Shown here piece after piece: positions 35,755-44,575 of a stretch of DNA of 51,049 nt. The stretch covers positions 1-51,049 of the forward strand of contig JANWWP010000001.1 of NCBI GenBank assembly GCA_025055575.1, read 5' to 3'. The notes under the pieces were generated by a model. The model searched no databases. It saw only the letters and a list, made by a program, of their open reading frames with translations, and was not told the DNA's origin. The translations under genes and the position numbers were made by a program. Source of the stretch: Flavobacteriales bacterium. GTDB taxonomy: Bacteria > Bacteroidota > Bacteroidia > CAIKAF01. The stretch's first letter is position 1, and every line of letters begins with the position of its first letter.

Positions 35755-35783
35755 GACGTTTAATTTTAATTTTTAAAACTAAC

Positions 35784-36092
35784 TTATTGGATAGATTGTA
35801 TTTCGATCTGAGTAAAAAGTTGACGGTGTCCGTTCATTTTCTGATAGCCTTTGCGCCGCTTTTTCTTGAACACCAGTACTTTATCGCCTTTCACGTGGGC
35901 CAAAACCCGGGCTTTAACCGAAGCCCCTTCGACGGTGGGAGCGCCCACTTTCACCTGCTGACCATTTTCCAAAAGATAGACGTCGTTGAACTCCAATTCA
36001 GCGCCTTCTCCTGCATCCAGGCGGTGCACGAAAATCTGCTGGCCCGGTGACACCTTAAACTGTTGGCCGGCAATATTCACAATCGCGTACAT
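35784..36092 (-). CDS. rplU: 50S ribosomal protein L21
   Basis: A 102-residue protein: MYAIVNIAGQQFKVSPGQQI opens it, KVGAPTVEGASVKARVLAH lies in the middle, and KKRRKGYQKMNGHRQLFTQ is the basic L21 signature near the C-terminus. L21 binds 23S rRNA in the 50S subunit. It is the first gene of rplU-rpmA, divergent from thrS. Confidence 0.97.
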   Translation of the reverse strand: MYAIVNIAGQQFKVSPGQQIFVHRLDAGEGAELEFNDVYLLENGQQVKVGAPTVEGASVKARVLAHVKGDKVLVFKKKRRKGYQKMNGHRQLFTQIEIQSIQ

Positions 36093-36112
36093 GTTTCCAA
36101 TTTTTGGGGCTG

Positions 36113-36120
36113 CAAAGGTA
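36113..36120 (-). promoter_or_regulatory. -7 promoter element (TACCTTTG) for rplU-rpmA
   Basis: A perfect TAnnTTTG on the minus strand, followed by C-rich sequence, ends 20 bases before the rplU ATG. With the element at 36278-36285 it marks this 204-base gap as a divergent promoter region. Confidence 0.55.
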
Positions 36121-36277
36121 ATGAAAAATCTAAAATCTTTCTTGGCCGTTTTGCAATTTTTGAATGGTACCTTTTCGTTTGATTCCCTGATTCACCATGA
36201 TGTTTGTTATTATTGAGAATGTTGAGAAGCTTTAATGTTTTGGAATCGATATTTGAAAAGAACCCAAAAGATTAGCC

Positions 36278-36285
36278 TATTTTTG
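36278..36285 (+). promoter_or_regulatory. -7 promoter element (TATTTTTG) for thrS
   Basis: A perfect TAnnTTTG followed by CCCC, ending 11 bases before the thrS ATG; a TTTG at 36252-36255 lies 22 bases upstream as a possible -33. The leader would be about 8 bases, leaving no room for the attenuator or operator that controls thrS in some other bacteria. Confidence 0.55.
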
Positions 36286-36296
36286 CCCCTCTTTTT

Positions 36297-38255
36297 ATGA
36301 CGGGGGAAACGGTAACCATCACTTTGCCAGATGGGCGACAGCAGGATTACCCGGCGGGTGTAACCGGCGCCGAAATAGCCCGTGGCATTTCGGAGGGTTT
36401 GCTGCGCCGGGCCCTAGCCGTGCTGGTGGATGGAGAGATTTGGGAATTGGACCGTCCCATCCGCAAGAACGCCTTAGTGCGCATACTCACTTGGGAGGAT
36501 CCCGAAGGGAAAGCAGCGTTCTGGCATTCTTCGGCCCACATTCTTGCAGAAGCGGTTCAGGCCTTGTATCCGGAGGCCAAGTTTGGTATTGGTCCGGCGA
36601 TCGAAAACGGTTTTTACTACGATATCGATTTTGGGGATCAAGTGCTGCGGGAGGAGGACCTTCCGGCTCTTGAGGCCGAGATGCAAAAGCGCATCCAGGC
36701 CGGCAATGCTTTCCGCTTGTATTCGGTGAGCAAAGAAGAAGCCCAAAAATTTTATACGGAAAAAAACAATCCCTATAAGCTCGAATTAATAGAGGGACTG
36801 GAAGATGGCGACATCACTTTTTGCCGGCAGGGAGATTTCATCGATTTGTGCCGGGGCGGTCATATTCCGCACACAGGGCTGGTGAAAGCCATCAAGCTCA
36901 CAAATATTGCAGGCGCTTACTGGCGGGGCAATGAGAAAAACAAACAGCTCACCCGCATCTATGGCATTTCTTTTCCTCAGCAAAAACTTCTGGACGAATA
37001 CCTGCATCGGTTAGAAGAAGCCCGGCGTCGTGACCACCGACGTCTGGGCCGGGAGCTTGAATTGTTCACCTTTAGTCCTCAGGTGGGTCAGGGCTTGCCC
37101 TTATGGCTGCCCCGTGGCACCGCCCTGCGCGAAAAGCTGGAAGGTTTTATGCGAAAAGCCCAGCGCCGCCTGGGCTACCAGCCTGTGGTGACCCCCCACA
37201 TTGGGCACAAGAGCCTGTATATCACTTCCGGACACTATGAGAAATATGGGCAGGATTCCTTTCGGCCCATTCTCACGCCTGAAGAAGGCGAGGAATACTT
37301 CCTGAAGCCCATGAACTGTCCGCACCACTGCGAGATTTATAAAAGCCGCCAGCGCTCTTATCGGGAACTGCCGCTCCGTCTGGCAGAGTTCGGCACGGTG
37401 TACCGCTATGAGCAAAGCGGGGAATTGAGCGGACTTACCCGCGTGCGCGGATTCACTCAGGATGATGCCCATATTTTTTGCCGTCCGGATCAGGTGAAGC
37501 AGGAATTTGAAAGGGTTATAGACTTGGTGTTGTATGTGTTTCGGGCCCTGGATTTTTCGGATTACACGGCTCAGGTTTCCTTGCGGGATCCCGATCATAA
37601 AGAAAAATATATTGGTTCGGAAGAAAACTGGGAAAAAGCCGAACAAGCCATCATTGAAGCTGCACGGGAAAAAGGATTGGACACCGTGGTGGTGCCGGGC
37701 GAAGCCGCTTTCTATGGCCCCAAACTGGATTTTATGGTGCGGGATGCCATAGGCCGGCGTTGGCAGCTGGGCACCATTCAGGTGGATTATAATTTGCCTG
37801 AGCGGTTTGAATTGGAATATATCGGAGAAGACAACACGCGCCACCGTCCAGTGATGATTCACCGGGCCCCCTTTGGTTCTCTGGAACGTTTTGTGGCTGT
37901 GCTCACCGAACACTGCGCCGGTAATTTTCCTCTGTGGTTGGCTCCGGAACAGGTTTACGTGCTGCCTGTGAGCGACAAGTATTTAGATTACGCTTTTGAA
38001 GTCAGAGATTATTTAAAAAATTACGATATTTGCGCCCTCGTTGATGAAAGATCAGAAAAAATCGGCCGCAAAATCCGGGATGCCGAATTGCTCAAAATCC
38101 CTGTCATGCTGATTGTGGGAGAAAAAGAAATGACCCAAAAGGCCGTTTCACTCAGGCGCCATGGCTTAGGCGACCAAGGCAGCCTTCCTTTGGAAACCTG
38201 TGCACAGGTCCTGATGCAAGAAATACGAAAAGCCGAGGATTTTGACATTGGCTAA
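36297..38255 (+). CDS. thrS: Threonyl-tRNA synthetase
   Basis: A 652-residue class-II synthetase with the full domain set. The TGS domain (about residues 1-65) is followed by the editing domain with [11 protein letters not shown] (the HxxxH zinc motif) and [10 protein letters not shown]. The catalytic domain has the conserved [21 protein letters not shown] segment split around residue 340, motif 2 [21 protein letters not shown], and motif 3 [11 protein letters not shown]. The zinc ligands Cys and His of the active site are visible in MNCPHHC and HRAP. The anticodon domain follows from about 550. It heads thrS-infC-rpmI-rplT. Confidence 0.97.
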   Translation: MTGETVTITLPDGRQQDYPAGVTGAEIARGISEGLLRRALAVLVDGEIWELDRPIRKNALVRILTWEDPEGKAAFWHSSAHILAEAVQALYPEAKFGIGPAIENGFYYDIDFGDQVLREEDLPALEAEMQKRIQAGNAFRLYSVSKEEAQKFYTEKNNPYKLELIEGLEDGDITFCRQGDFIDLCRGGHIPHTGLVKAIKLTNIAGAYWRGNEKNKQLTRIYGISFPQQKLLDEYLHRLEEARRRDHRRLGRELELFTFSPQVGQGLPLWLPRGTALREKLEGFMRKAQRRLGYQPVVTPHIGHKSLYITSGHYEKYGQDSFRPILTPEEGEEYFLKPMNCPHHCEIYKSRQRSYRELPLRLAEFGTVYRYEQSGELSGLTRVRGFTQDDAHIFCRPDQVKQEFERVIDLVLYVFRALDFSDYTAQVSLRDPDHKEKYIGSEENWEKAEQAIIEAAREKGLDTVVVPGEAAFYGPKLDFMVRDAIGRRWQLGTIQVDYNLPERFELEYIGEDNTRHRPVMIHRAPFGSLERFVAVLTEHCAGNFPLWLAPEQVYVLPVSDKYLDYAFEVRDYLKNYDICALVDERSEKIGRKIRDAELLKIPVMLIVGEKEMTQKAVSLRRHGLGDQGSLPLETCAQVLMQEIRKAEDFDIG

Positions 38256-38274
38256 ACTTTTTTTGCCTATGCAT

Positions 38275-38282
38275 AATATTTG
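38275..38282 (+). promoter_or_regulatory. Possible -7 element (AATATTTG) before infC
   Basis: It matches TAnnTTTG at 7 of 8 positions and ends 9 bases before the infC ATG. It may be an internal promoter or a chance AT-rich stretch; the operon promoter at thrS is clearer. Confidence 0.25.
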
Positions 38283-38291
38283 TACAGCTTC

Positions 38292-38810
38292 ATGAAGCGG
38301 GAGCAAGAACACCGTATTAACGAAGAAATAGATGCTCCCGAAGTGCGTGTGGTGGGGGAAAATGTGACACCGGGCGTCATGTCCCTTCAGGACGCTTTGG
38401 CGAAAGCCGAAGAACTGGGGGTGGACCTCGTGGAAATTGTTCCTAATGCCACGCCACCGGTGTGCCGGTTGGTGGATTACCAAAAATTTCTGTACGACCA
38501 GAAGAAAAAGCAGAAGGAAATCCGCGCTAAAGCGGCCAAAATTTCCGTGAAAGAAATTCGCTTCGGGCCCCAAACGGACGAGCATGACTTCAATTTCAAA
38601 GTGAACCACGCCCGCAAGTTTCTGCAAGAAAATAATAAAGTGAAAGCCTATGTCTTCTTCAGAGGACGCTCTATCATGTTTAAGGAGCAGGGTGAACTTA
38701 TTTTGCTTAAATTTGCGGTCGCTTTGGAGGATGTTGGCAAAGTGGAAGTGATGCCCAGCCTTGAAGGTAGGCGGCTTTCCATGCTGTTGGCGCCCAAAAA
38801 GCACAAATAA
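38292..38810 (+). CDS. infC: Translation initiation factor IF-3
   Basis: A 172-residue two-domain factor. The N domain carries [18 protein letters not shown] and [19 protein letters not shown]; the linker is [10 protein letters not shown], and the C domain has [20 protein letters not shown] and [21 protein letters not shown] 38292 is chosen. A TTG at 38280 would add four residues. E. coli infC uses AUU as an autoregulatory start, and nothing of that kind is forced here. IF-3 monitors start-codon selection on the 30S subunit. rpmI follows after 24 bases. Confidence 0.95.
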   Translation: MKREQEHRINEEIDAPEVRVVGENVTPGVMSLQDALAKAEELGVDLVEIVPNATPPVCRLVDYQKFLYDQKKKQKEIRAKAAKISVKEIRFGPQTDEHDFNFKVNHARKFLQENNKVKAYVFFRGRSIMFKEQGELILLKFAVALEDVGKVEVMPSLEGRRLSMLLAPKKHK

Positions 38811-38834
38811 GTAATCAAGAAAAGTTGCAGTGCT

Positions 38835-39035
38835 ATGCCTAAAATGAAAACCAACGCAAGTGCGAAGAAGCGTTTTAAAATCACCGGCACCGGAAAAGTA
38901 AAACGCAAACGCGCATTCCATAATCATATTTTGACCAAAAAAGAAACCCGGCGCAAAAGAAGGTTGGGCCAGTTCACACTGGTTCATAAAAGTGATATGG
39001 ACAACGTGCGTCTGATGATGCCCGGTCAACTCTAA
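38835..39035 (+). CDS. rpmI: 50S ribosomal protein L35
   Basis: A 66-residue, very basic protein: [40 protein letters not shown], and the closing [13 protein letters not shown]. This is L35 at its usual length. It sits between infC and rplT in the standard order, 20 bases before rplT. Confidence 0.97.
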   Translation: MPKMKTNASAKKRFKITGTGKVKRKRAFHNHILTKKETRRKRRLGQFTLVHKSDMDNVRLMMPGQL

Positions 39036-39055
39036 AATTTTTAAATTCTACCAAT

Positions 39056-39400
39056 ATGCCACGCTCAGTTAACCACGTCGCTTCAAAGGCCCGCAGAAAA
39101 AAAGTGCTGAAGCTTGCCAAGGGCTCCTTCGGCCGCCGCAAGAACGTGTGGACAGTGGCCAAAAATTCCGTTGAAAAGGGGCTCACGTATGCCTACCGCG
39201 ACCGCCGCACCAAGAAGCGCAACTTTCGTGCTCTCTGGATACAGCGCATCAATGCTGCGGCCCGCCAGCACGGCATGAGCTACTCGGAATTTATGGGCAA
39301 GGTTCACGCCAAAGATGTGCGGTTGAACAGGAAAACTCTGGCCGACCTTGCCATGAACCAGCCTGAGGCTTTCGCGGCTGTTATTCAGTCCATTCGCTGA
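39056..39400 (+). CDS. rplT: 50S ribosomal protein L20
   Basis: A 114-residue protein: [19 protein letters not shown] opens it, [20 protein letters not shown] is the L20 signature, and [16 protein letters not shown] closes it. L20 helps assemble the 50S subunit. In several bacteria it also represses its own operon, but no leader of that type can be shown here. A strong terminator follows 27 bases downstream. Confidence 0.97.
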   Translation: MPRSVNHVASKARRKKVLKLAKGSFGRRKNVWTVAKNSVEKGLTYAYRDRRTKKRNFRALWIQRINAAARQHGMSYSEFMGKVHAKDVRLNRKTLADLAMNQPEAFAAVIQSIR

Positions 39401-39427
39401 ACCTCTGCCAGAATTCTTTAATACATG

Positions 39428-39453
39428 AAACCCGGTGTGAACCGGGTTTTTTT
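39428..39453 (+). terminator. Rho-independent terminator after rplT
   Basis: A perfect 8-bp stem AAACCCGG/CCGGGTTT (39428-39435 with 39442-39449) with a 6-base loop and a run of T. It ends the thrS-infC-rpmI-rplT transcript. Confidence 0.9.
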
Positions 39454-39508
39454 GCTTAGCCCAAATCCCTTTTCCTTAAAAACAAGGGCAAAGCTTTTCA
39501 AAGAGAAT

Positions 39509-40747
39509 TCATTGAGCCAATTTTGTAATGCGAAATAAAGACAAAAGACTCAAGGCCACACAAGCCAAAGGAAAACTGAAAATTGCGGCCTGATGAGGAC
39601 GTTGAAAGAGAATTCCGGCTCCTATAATGATTCCCATTAAGAGCAAGCTGATGAGGATGTTGGTGGTATTATGAGATTTGAAAAAGGCCGCATCAATAAA
39701 GCTGCGGAGCCCCACAAATTGCAAGTAAAATATTCCTGCAAATTGACATATGACAACATATCTCAGGGAATTCTGGGACAGTGTTTCTGAAAACAAGCGC
39801 ACAATTTCCTTTCCTTGAAAATAAAATGCTAAGAAAGCCATTAAGCCGACAGCGCCGGCTATTCCGCTCAACAATTTGACGTAATGTAATATTTGCTGTT
39901 TTTTATTTTCTTTCATCAACATCGTCGCTTTAGGCAGCATCACGAGCCCTACCGGCGCAATAGATGTAGAAACCATGGACATGATGGAAATGCCAAAAGC
40001 CATGGCGCCGCCCTCCATAAGCCCGCCGGTGTGGATAAGTGCAAAAGGGGGTAAGGCTAGAAGAGCAGCAAGACCCAGATCCCCGGGCACTCGTTGGATA
40101 CCATACTTTAGAAGGATACTGAAATCTTGTTTAGATGGCCATTTAAAATCCCTATACTCCGATTTTGTAGAGAAAACAAAGAATCCCGCCATGCACACAA
40201 AGGCCGTGCAAGCGCCTTGAAGCTTAAACATGTGGGCTACATCGAAGGCTACAACTACGCTTAGCAAGGGAATAAGAGCGGTATTTATTAATTGCAAAAG
40301 ATTGGCGGGCCGCATCTTAAGCTGGCCACGCCAATAGCTGTACAGAGCCACATGGAGCATTTGGCCGGCCAATGCCAGGGCCATGGCGATCATCATGGAA
40401 CTATACTTCGGGTCGCCGAAAAGCAGGCGAGCTGCCGGCCCTCTAAAAATGAACATATTTAATGCTAACAAAAAACTTGAAAATAATAAAATGAGGGCTC
40501 CGGCCAGAAAAAAGCGCCGGCCGGCTTGAACTGAACCGTTGTGGAGCGCCACAAAACGCGCAATACCCACGCCCAACCCCAGAGTGCTGAAGGATAACAA
40601 AAAGGAAAAAGCCCGGCGGCCTAAGTTAAAAGCGGCAAAACCTTCAGCGCCAAACCTAATGTCGGCCATCTTAAATACAGCTATGCCCAGTGCCACTTTG
40701 GTAATTTCCGTAAAGAAGGTGAGGAGAAGATCGCTCCTGAGTCGCAT
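39509..40747 (-). CDS. Oligosaccharide flippase family (Wzx-like) membrane protein
   Basis: A 412-residue polytopic protein with about twelve predicted TM helices, the N-terminal part reading AAFNLGRRAFSFLLSFSTLGLGVG and others like polysaccharide-repeat-unit exporters of the MATE/Wzx group. Such proteins flip lipid-linked sugars across the inner membrane. No sugar-polymer genes lie beside it, so the substrate is unknown. It is the last gene of the trxA-DUF58-flippase run, 21 bases after the DUF58 gene. Confidence 0.8.
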   Translation of the reverse strand: MRLRSDLLLTFFTEITKVALGIAVFKMADIRFGAEGFAAFNLGRRAFSFLLSFSTLGLGVGIARFVALHNGSVQAGRRFFLAGALILLFSSFLLALNMFIFRGPAARLLFGDPKYSSMMIAMALALAGQMLHVALYSYWRGQLKMRPANLLQLINTALIPLLSVVVAFDVAHMFKLQGACTAFVCMAGFFVFSTKSEYRDFKWPSKQDFSILLKYGIQRVPGDLGLAALLALPPFALIHTGGLMEGGAMAFGISIMSMVSTSIAPVGLVMLPKATMLMKENKKQQILHYVKLLSGIAGAVGLMAFLAFYFQGKEIVRLFSETLSQNSLRYVVICQFAGIFYLQFVGLRSFIDAAFFKSHNTTNILISLLLMGIIIGAGILFQRPHQAAIFSFPLACVALSLLSLFRITKLAQ

Positions 40748-40768
40748 GGCACGAAGCTGAATTTGGAG

Positions 40769-41725
40769 TCAAAACATCATTTGCCGGCGCAGCATAAAAC
40801 GGTGCAGCACCTGATGCAGGCCCCCTCGGATATCAGCCGGATGAAAGTCAATACCTAATTGTGTGCATTCCACGCGCATCAGAGATTCAAATTCCTCCGT
40901 GAGAGCCTGATATTCCCGCTGTACTTCCACCGGATTCAGCCGGATTTTTTGGCCAGACTCCGCATCTTCAAATTCATAGGGCCGGTTCTCAAATTGCAAA
41001 TAAAATTCTGTGGAGGCATCCACCACGTGAAAGACAATGACCTCATGCTTGCGGAAAACAAGATGACCAAGGGCATCCAGAAGAGGGCGCAACGCCTGCT
41101 TCAGACTAAGTTCTTGCGACAGGCCGGCCATCAGATCGCTGAACAGAATCACCATACTCCGAGCCGGAATATTTTCGGCCACTTCGTGAAGATGTTGGGC
41201 CAGCGCCGTTGTCTGAAGCGCTTGAGTCGACCCAGGGTTCAGACGCTTTTCCAGCTCTGTGAACACCTGCCTCAGATGGGTCCGCGAAGACCGCGCGGGG
41301 CCATGATAACGAATTTGATCGTCCACCAGCGTGAGCCCCACCGCATCCCTTTGCTGTGCCAGTAGTTCGGCAAGGCTGGCCGCCGCTAAGGCTGAGAAAG
41401 CATATTTGGTGACGGCCAGGTCGCCTTGAAAGGGATAGTACATGGAACCCGAAATATCCAGTACCAGACGGCAGCGCAGATTGGTTTCTTCTTCAAACTT
41501 TTTTATAAAAAGTTTGTCCGTGCGGGCCAGTACTTTCCAATCCAAAAACCGGATGGGGTCGCCGGGGTTATAAGCCCGGTGTTCAGCGAATTCCACTGAA
41601 AAACCGTGATAAGGGCTTTTGTGAAGCCCCGTGATGTAACCCTCCACCACCTTGCGCGCCAGCAACTCAAGGTGGCCAAAGCGCACCAAATCTTCGGCCG
41701 TAATGAAGGCCTCCGGATGGCTCAT
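40769..41725 (-). CDS. DUF58 family protein
   Basis: A 318-residue protein of the DUF58 family. The diagnostic N-terminal block is VEFAEHRAYNPGDPIRFLDW followed by FIKKFEEETN; the vWA-like region begins LVLDISGSMYYPF, an MIDAS-type DxSxS. These proteins normally act with a MoxR AAA ATPase and membrane vWA proteins of the Bat system, but no moxR gene is present here. It lies 17 bases after trxA. Function unassigned. Confidence 0.88.
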   Translation of the reverse strand: MSHPEAFITAEDLVRFGHLELLARKVVEGYITGLHKSPYHGFSVEFAEHRAYNPGDPIRFLDWKVLARTDKLFIKKFEEETNLRCRLVLDISGSMYYPFQGDLAVTKYAFSALAAASLAELLAQQRDAVGLTLVDDQIRYHGPARSSRTHLRQVFTELEKRLNPGSTQALQTTALAQHLHEVAENIPARSMVILFSDLMAGLSQELSLKQALRPLLDALGHLVFRKHEVIVFHVVDASTEFYLQFENRPYEFEDAESGQKIRLNPVEVQREYQALTEEFESLMRVECTQLGIDFHPADIRGGLHQVLHRFMLRRQMMF

Positions 41726-41742
41726 GGAAAATGCCCGCCCGG

Positions 41743-42063
41743 TTATTTGAGAAGCGCTTCGAGCTTGGCTTTCAATACATCCTTAGAAACCAGCCCCACT
41801 TGTTTGTCGGCGACTTGGCCATTTTTGAAAAAAAGCAGGGTGGGAATACCCCGAATGCCAAATTGAACCGGGATCTGACTATTTTCGTCCACATTGAGCT
41901 TGCCAATGATGGCCCTGCCTTCGAACTCGGCGGCCAATTGATCCACCGCCGGGGCTATGGCTTTGCAGGGCCCGCACCACTCGGCCCAAAAGTCAATCAT
42001 GACGGGCTTTTCATTCTGGTTTACAATACTAGCAAAATTGCTGTCGGTAATTTCTAAGGCCAT
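41743..42063 (-). CDS. trxA: Thioredoxin
   Basis: A 106-residue thioredoxin. The active site is WAEWCGPCKAIAP, with the cis-Pro loop IRGIPTLLFFKNGQ and the buried Asp in MIDFWAEW. No signal peptide, so it is cytoplasmic. It would reduce cytoplasmic thiol proteins with thioredoxin reductase, which is outside the window. The first gene of trxA-DUF58-flippase. Confidence 0.95.
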   Translation of the reverse strand: MALEITDSNFASIVNQNEKPVMIDFWAEWCGPCKAIAPAVDQLAAEFEGRAIIGKLNVDENSQIPVQFGIRGIPTLLFFKNGQVADKQVGLVSKDVLKAKLEALLK

Positions 42064-42093
42064 AGTAAATTATTAAATATCTAAATCAAGGTG

Positions 42094-42101
42094 CAAAGAT
42101 A
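42094..42101 (-). promoter_or_regulatory. -7 promoter element (TATCTTTG) for trxA
   Basis: A perfect TAnnTTTG on the minus strand, followed by CACC, ends 30 bases before the trxA ATG. The predicted leader is about 27 bases and AT rich. Confidence 0.55.
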
Positions 42102-42183
42102 ACCGGGATCCGCATTGCTGGTTTTGAAGCCAGTCCGGTATAACTTTAAAAGCAGTCGGCACGCTTTCCCACCCACTCTTTTT

Positions 42184-43686
42184 TCAGGTTCCGGCCATGG
42201 TTTTTTTTGCTGGGGCGTATATGACATAAGCCCGGACGTCCGGGGGCAAGGTGAAGCCTTCGTCTCTCATCATACGAAGCAAGGGAGCGTACAGATTTTG
42301 ATACAGTCGGTTCAAGGGACCACAATGCCGGGTAGCCATCTCCACCACGAGTTTTTCCTGGGATACTTTAGTGATGAAAACCGGACAGCTCGTGCTGTCA
42401 GCGATGGGATGGTTTAAGCGGCTCCAGGCTGCAAAGCTCATAAAGCGCAGTGGCCTTGCATGGTTTTGGACAAAGCTGAATTTTAAGATTCCATCCTGAT
42501 ATGGACTTGGGTAATTGTTTTCTTCCTCGTACACCACGAGCGTTCCAGGTTTTAAAGGCAACTCATACAGGTTTTTCAAAAACCAGAAATTATCGGATGG
42601 CGGCAGGAGGGCTGCAATGCAAAGCGCCACGGTATTCAGCGCCACGGCCGGTCTTTTGAAAAACTTCCCTGCTTTTTTGAGGAATTGAAATTTTCCCAAT
42701 ACCTCAAAGCTGAGCGCTATCGAATAAGGTACGATGAGATACAGAGGTATCAAAAACCGGAATTCTTTATGGCCCACCAGGTGATGTCCCAGCACGAAGG
42801 GAAGACTGGTCCAAACCACCAGGTGCCGGGGATAGCGCACCACCATCACCAGATAACCCAAAAGAACCAAGGGGCCTAGAAAGAAGAACTGGCCCCATGT
42901 CAGTTTTCTTAAGTAAAAATACCAGGGTTCCACTCCAAACCCGGCCGCTTTTTTCAGGACAATATTTTGGTAAAAATAATTGTAAGGTGTCCATACCCAT
43001 GTTCCGTAAAACCAGGCATCCAACACCAGGCCGGCCAGAAGGGTAAGAACACCGCCGGCCATCAGGGCCGTCAGGTTCCGCACCCTCTTTCGGCTGAAAA
43101 TCAAAATCCAAAGGCCTAAACCCAAAAGAGCAAAAGCCATCTGATAGCGCAGATGAAAAACCAATCCCAAAAGCAGGCCTGCCATAAAGAGCCTTCCCCA
43201 GTTTTTTTTATCCGCTTCGCGCAGGGGCAAAATAGCCAGGAAAAAAAGACAGGAAGCCATATTTTCCGAAGAAAAGCGCACCGCGAGATACGGAGTCAGC
43301 CAAAGCAATAACGCCAAAAAAAGTACTGTTACACTATGCTTTCTTAAGGAAAAATCGGGAGTGAAAGCCTTCCAAACCGCCTGGGCGGTGAAAAAGAATA
43401 AGACGCCTGCAAACAGCCGGAAAAAAGCCATAACATAGAACGGATGAAACCAGCCTGCCCATTGAGTGGCGCGGATGACACCATACACTAAAGCCGGCTG
43501 AAGGGCCGGTCGCATGAAGCAACTGAACTCCCAAGGCAGGTCTTGGGATGGCGTTAGACCGGCTTTCCAGGAAGCAAGCTCAAAAATTTGAAAATATTCA
43601 TCCGGGTGATGAAATCCCTGGCTGAACCATGCGGCCGCCAAAATGGCTAAAAGCCCGGCGATTTTTATTTTTTTTTCTGGACTCAA
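42184..43686 (-). CDS. GT22 (ALG9/PIG-B-like) mannosyltransferase-type membrane protein
   Basis: A 500-residue polytopic protein with about ten TM helices. The N-terminal loop has FSQGFHHPDEYFQIFE, the HPDE...Q motif of glycosyltransferase family 22, which in eukaryotes uses dolichyl-phosphate mannose to build N-glycan precursors and GPI anchors (Alg9, PIG-B). AVRFSSENMASCLFFLA is a second typical segment. The start is TTG 43686: an in-frame TAA lies four codons upstream and there is no ATG before the motif. It would add a sugar from a polyprenyl-phosphate donor outside the cytoplasmic membrane. The acceptor is unknown. The operon link to the ABC ATPase is uncertain. Confidence 0.8.
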   Translation of the reverse strand: MSPEKKIKIAGLLAILAAAWFSQGFHHPDEYFQIFELASWKAGLTPSQDLPWEFSCFMRPALQPALVYGVIRATQWAGWFHPFYVMAFFRLFAGVLFFFTAQAVWKAFTPDFSLRKHSVTVLFLALLLWLTPYLAVRFSSENMASCLFFLAILPLREADKKNWGRLFMAGLLLGLVFHLRYQMAFALLGLGLWILIFSRKRVRNLTALMAGGVLTLLAGLVLDAWFYGTWVWTPYNYFYQNIVLKKAAGFGVEPWYFYLRKLTWGQFFFLGPLVLLGYLVMVVRYPRHLVVWTSLPFVLGHHLVGHKEFRFLIPLYLIVPYSIALSFEVLGKFQFLKKAGKFFKRPAVALNTVALCIAALLPPSDNFWFLKNLYELPLKPGTLVVYEEENNYPSPYQDGILKFSFVQNHARPLRFMSFAAWSRLNHPIADSTSCPVFITKVSQEKLVVEMATRHCGPLNRLYQNLYAPLLRMMRDEGFTLPPDVRAYVIYAPAKKTMAGT

Positions 43687-43751
43687 AACCTTTTTTTAAC
43701 TTAATACAATATGAAAAATAAGCGGCAATGTTAAAAGGAAAAACCCGATTA

Positions 43752-43786
43752 TCCTTTGAAGCAGCTCCAAGACTCCATTCAAAGGA
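43752..43786. repeat. Perfect 9-bp inverted repeat in the ABC ATPase/GT22 gap
   Basis: TCCTTTGAA at 43752-43760 is the exact reverse complement of TTCAAAGGA at 43778-43786, with 17 bases between. It lies in the 160-base AT-rich gap that separates the biosynthetic operon from the GT22 gene. It could be an operator or part of a weak terminator; there is no T tract directly after it. Confidence 0.5.
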
Positions 43787-43846
43787 AAGAGACACGATTG
43801 GAATAAATTAAACAGTAAGGCGAATACACCCTACTAAAAGAACAGC

Positions 43847-44575
43847 CTAATCCCTAGGAAGGCTTCCTGTGAGTTGAATAAATACATCTTCCAAACTTTT
43901 TCCGGCGCCAAATTTTTGATGTAAGCCGGCCGGTGAGGCGTCCTCCAGGATGCGACCATTATCCAGGATGACGATGCGTTCACACAATATTTCTGTCTCC
44001 CGCAGGTGGTGGGATGTATAAATCAATGTGCAGCCCCTTTCATGCAACTCCCGAAGATAATCATTCACCACTTTCCGGCTTTGAACGTCGATGCCCGCCG
44101 TGGGTTCGTCCAAGAAGAGAATTTCAGGATCATGCAACACAGCGGCGGCCAGGTTCAGTCTTTTTTTCATACCACCGGAATAGGTATTGACAGGCTGCCG
44201 GGCGGCCTCGGCCAATCCGAAACGATCCAACACCTGGCGGATGCGGGCGCGGGCTTCTTGAACTGATAGCTGGTAAGCCGCGCTGAAAAAATGGAGATTT
44301 TCCCAAGCATTGAGCGTGGGAAAAAGTGCCGCATCCTGAGGAACAAACCCGATAGCGTGCCGCCTTTGAACACGGATTTGGACTTCGCCCTGCAAGGGTT
44401 TTTTTAGCCCTGTCATCAATAAAATTAGAGTGGACTTTCCGGCGCCATTGGGTCCCACCAAACCCAAAAATGTGCCCCTTTTGATTTCCAGGTCAAAATC
44501 TTGAAATACAGGTTGCCTGGCCCCCGGATACCCAAATCGGACGGCCCTCAGGCGTAAGGCATAGTCTTCGGTCAT
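43847..44575 (-). CDS. ABC transporter ATP-binding protein
   Basis: A 242-residue ABC ATPase. The start is ATG 44575, which overlaps the TGA of the BtrH-like gene (ATGA); a longer frame exists but runs inside that gene. Walker A is GLVGPNGAGKSTLILLM, the signature is YSGGMKKRLN, Walker B is EILFLDEPTAG, and the H-loop is IYTSHH. This resembles ATPases of ABC-2 type exporters. No permease gene lies next to it: downstream is a 160-base gap, then a GT22 gene. It is the last gene of a five-gene operon. Confidence 0.9.
   Translation of the reverse strand: MTEDYALRLRAVRFGYPGARQPVFQDFDLEIKRGTFLGLVGPNGAGKSTLILLMTGLKKPLQGEVQIRVQRRHAIGFVPQDAALFPTLNAWENLHFFSAAYQLSVQEARARIRQVLDRFGLAEAARQPVNTYSGGMKKRLNLAAAVLHDPEILFLDEPTAGIDVQSRKVVNDYLRELHERGCTLIYTSHHLRETEILCERIVILDNGRILEDASPAGLHQKFGAGKSLEDVFIQLTGSLPRD

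Noticed and set aside
38028-38040. GATATTTGCGCCC inside thrS as an internal promoter for infC
   Set aside because: It codes the thrS residues YDICALV, has one mismatch in the -7 core, and lies about 260 bases from infC. Chance is likelier.
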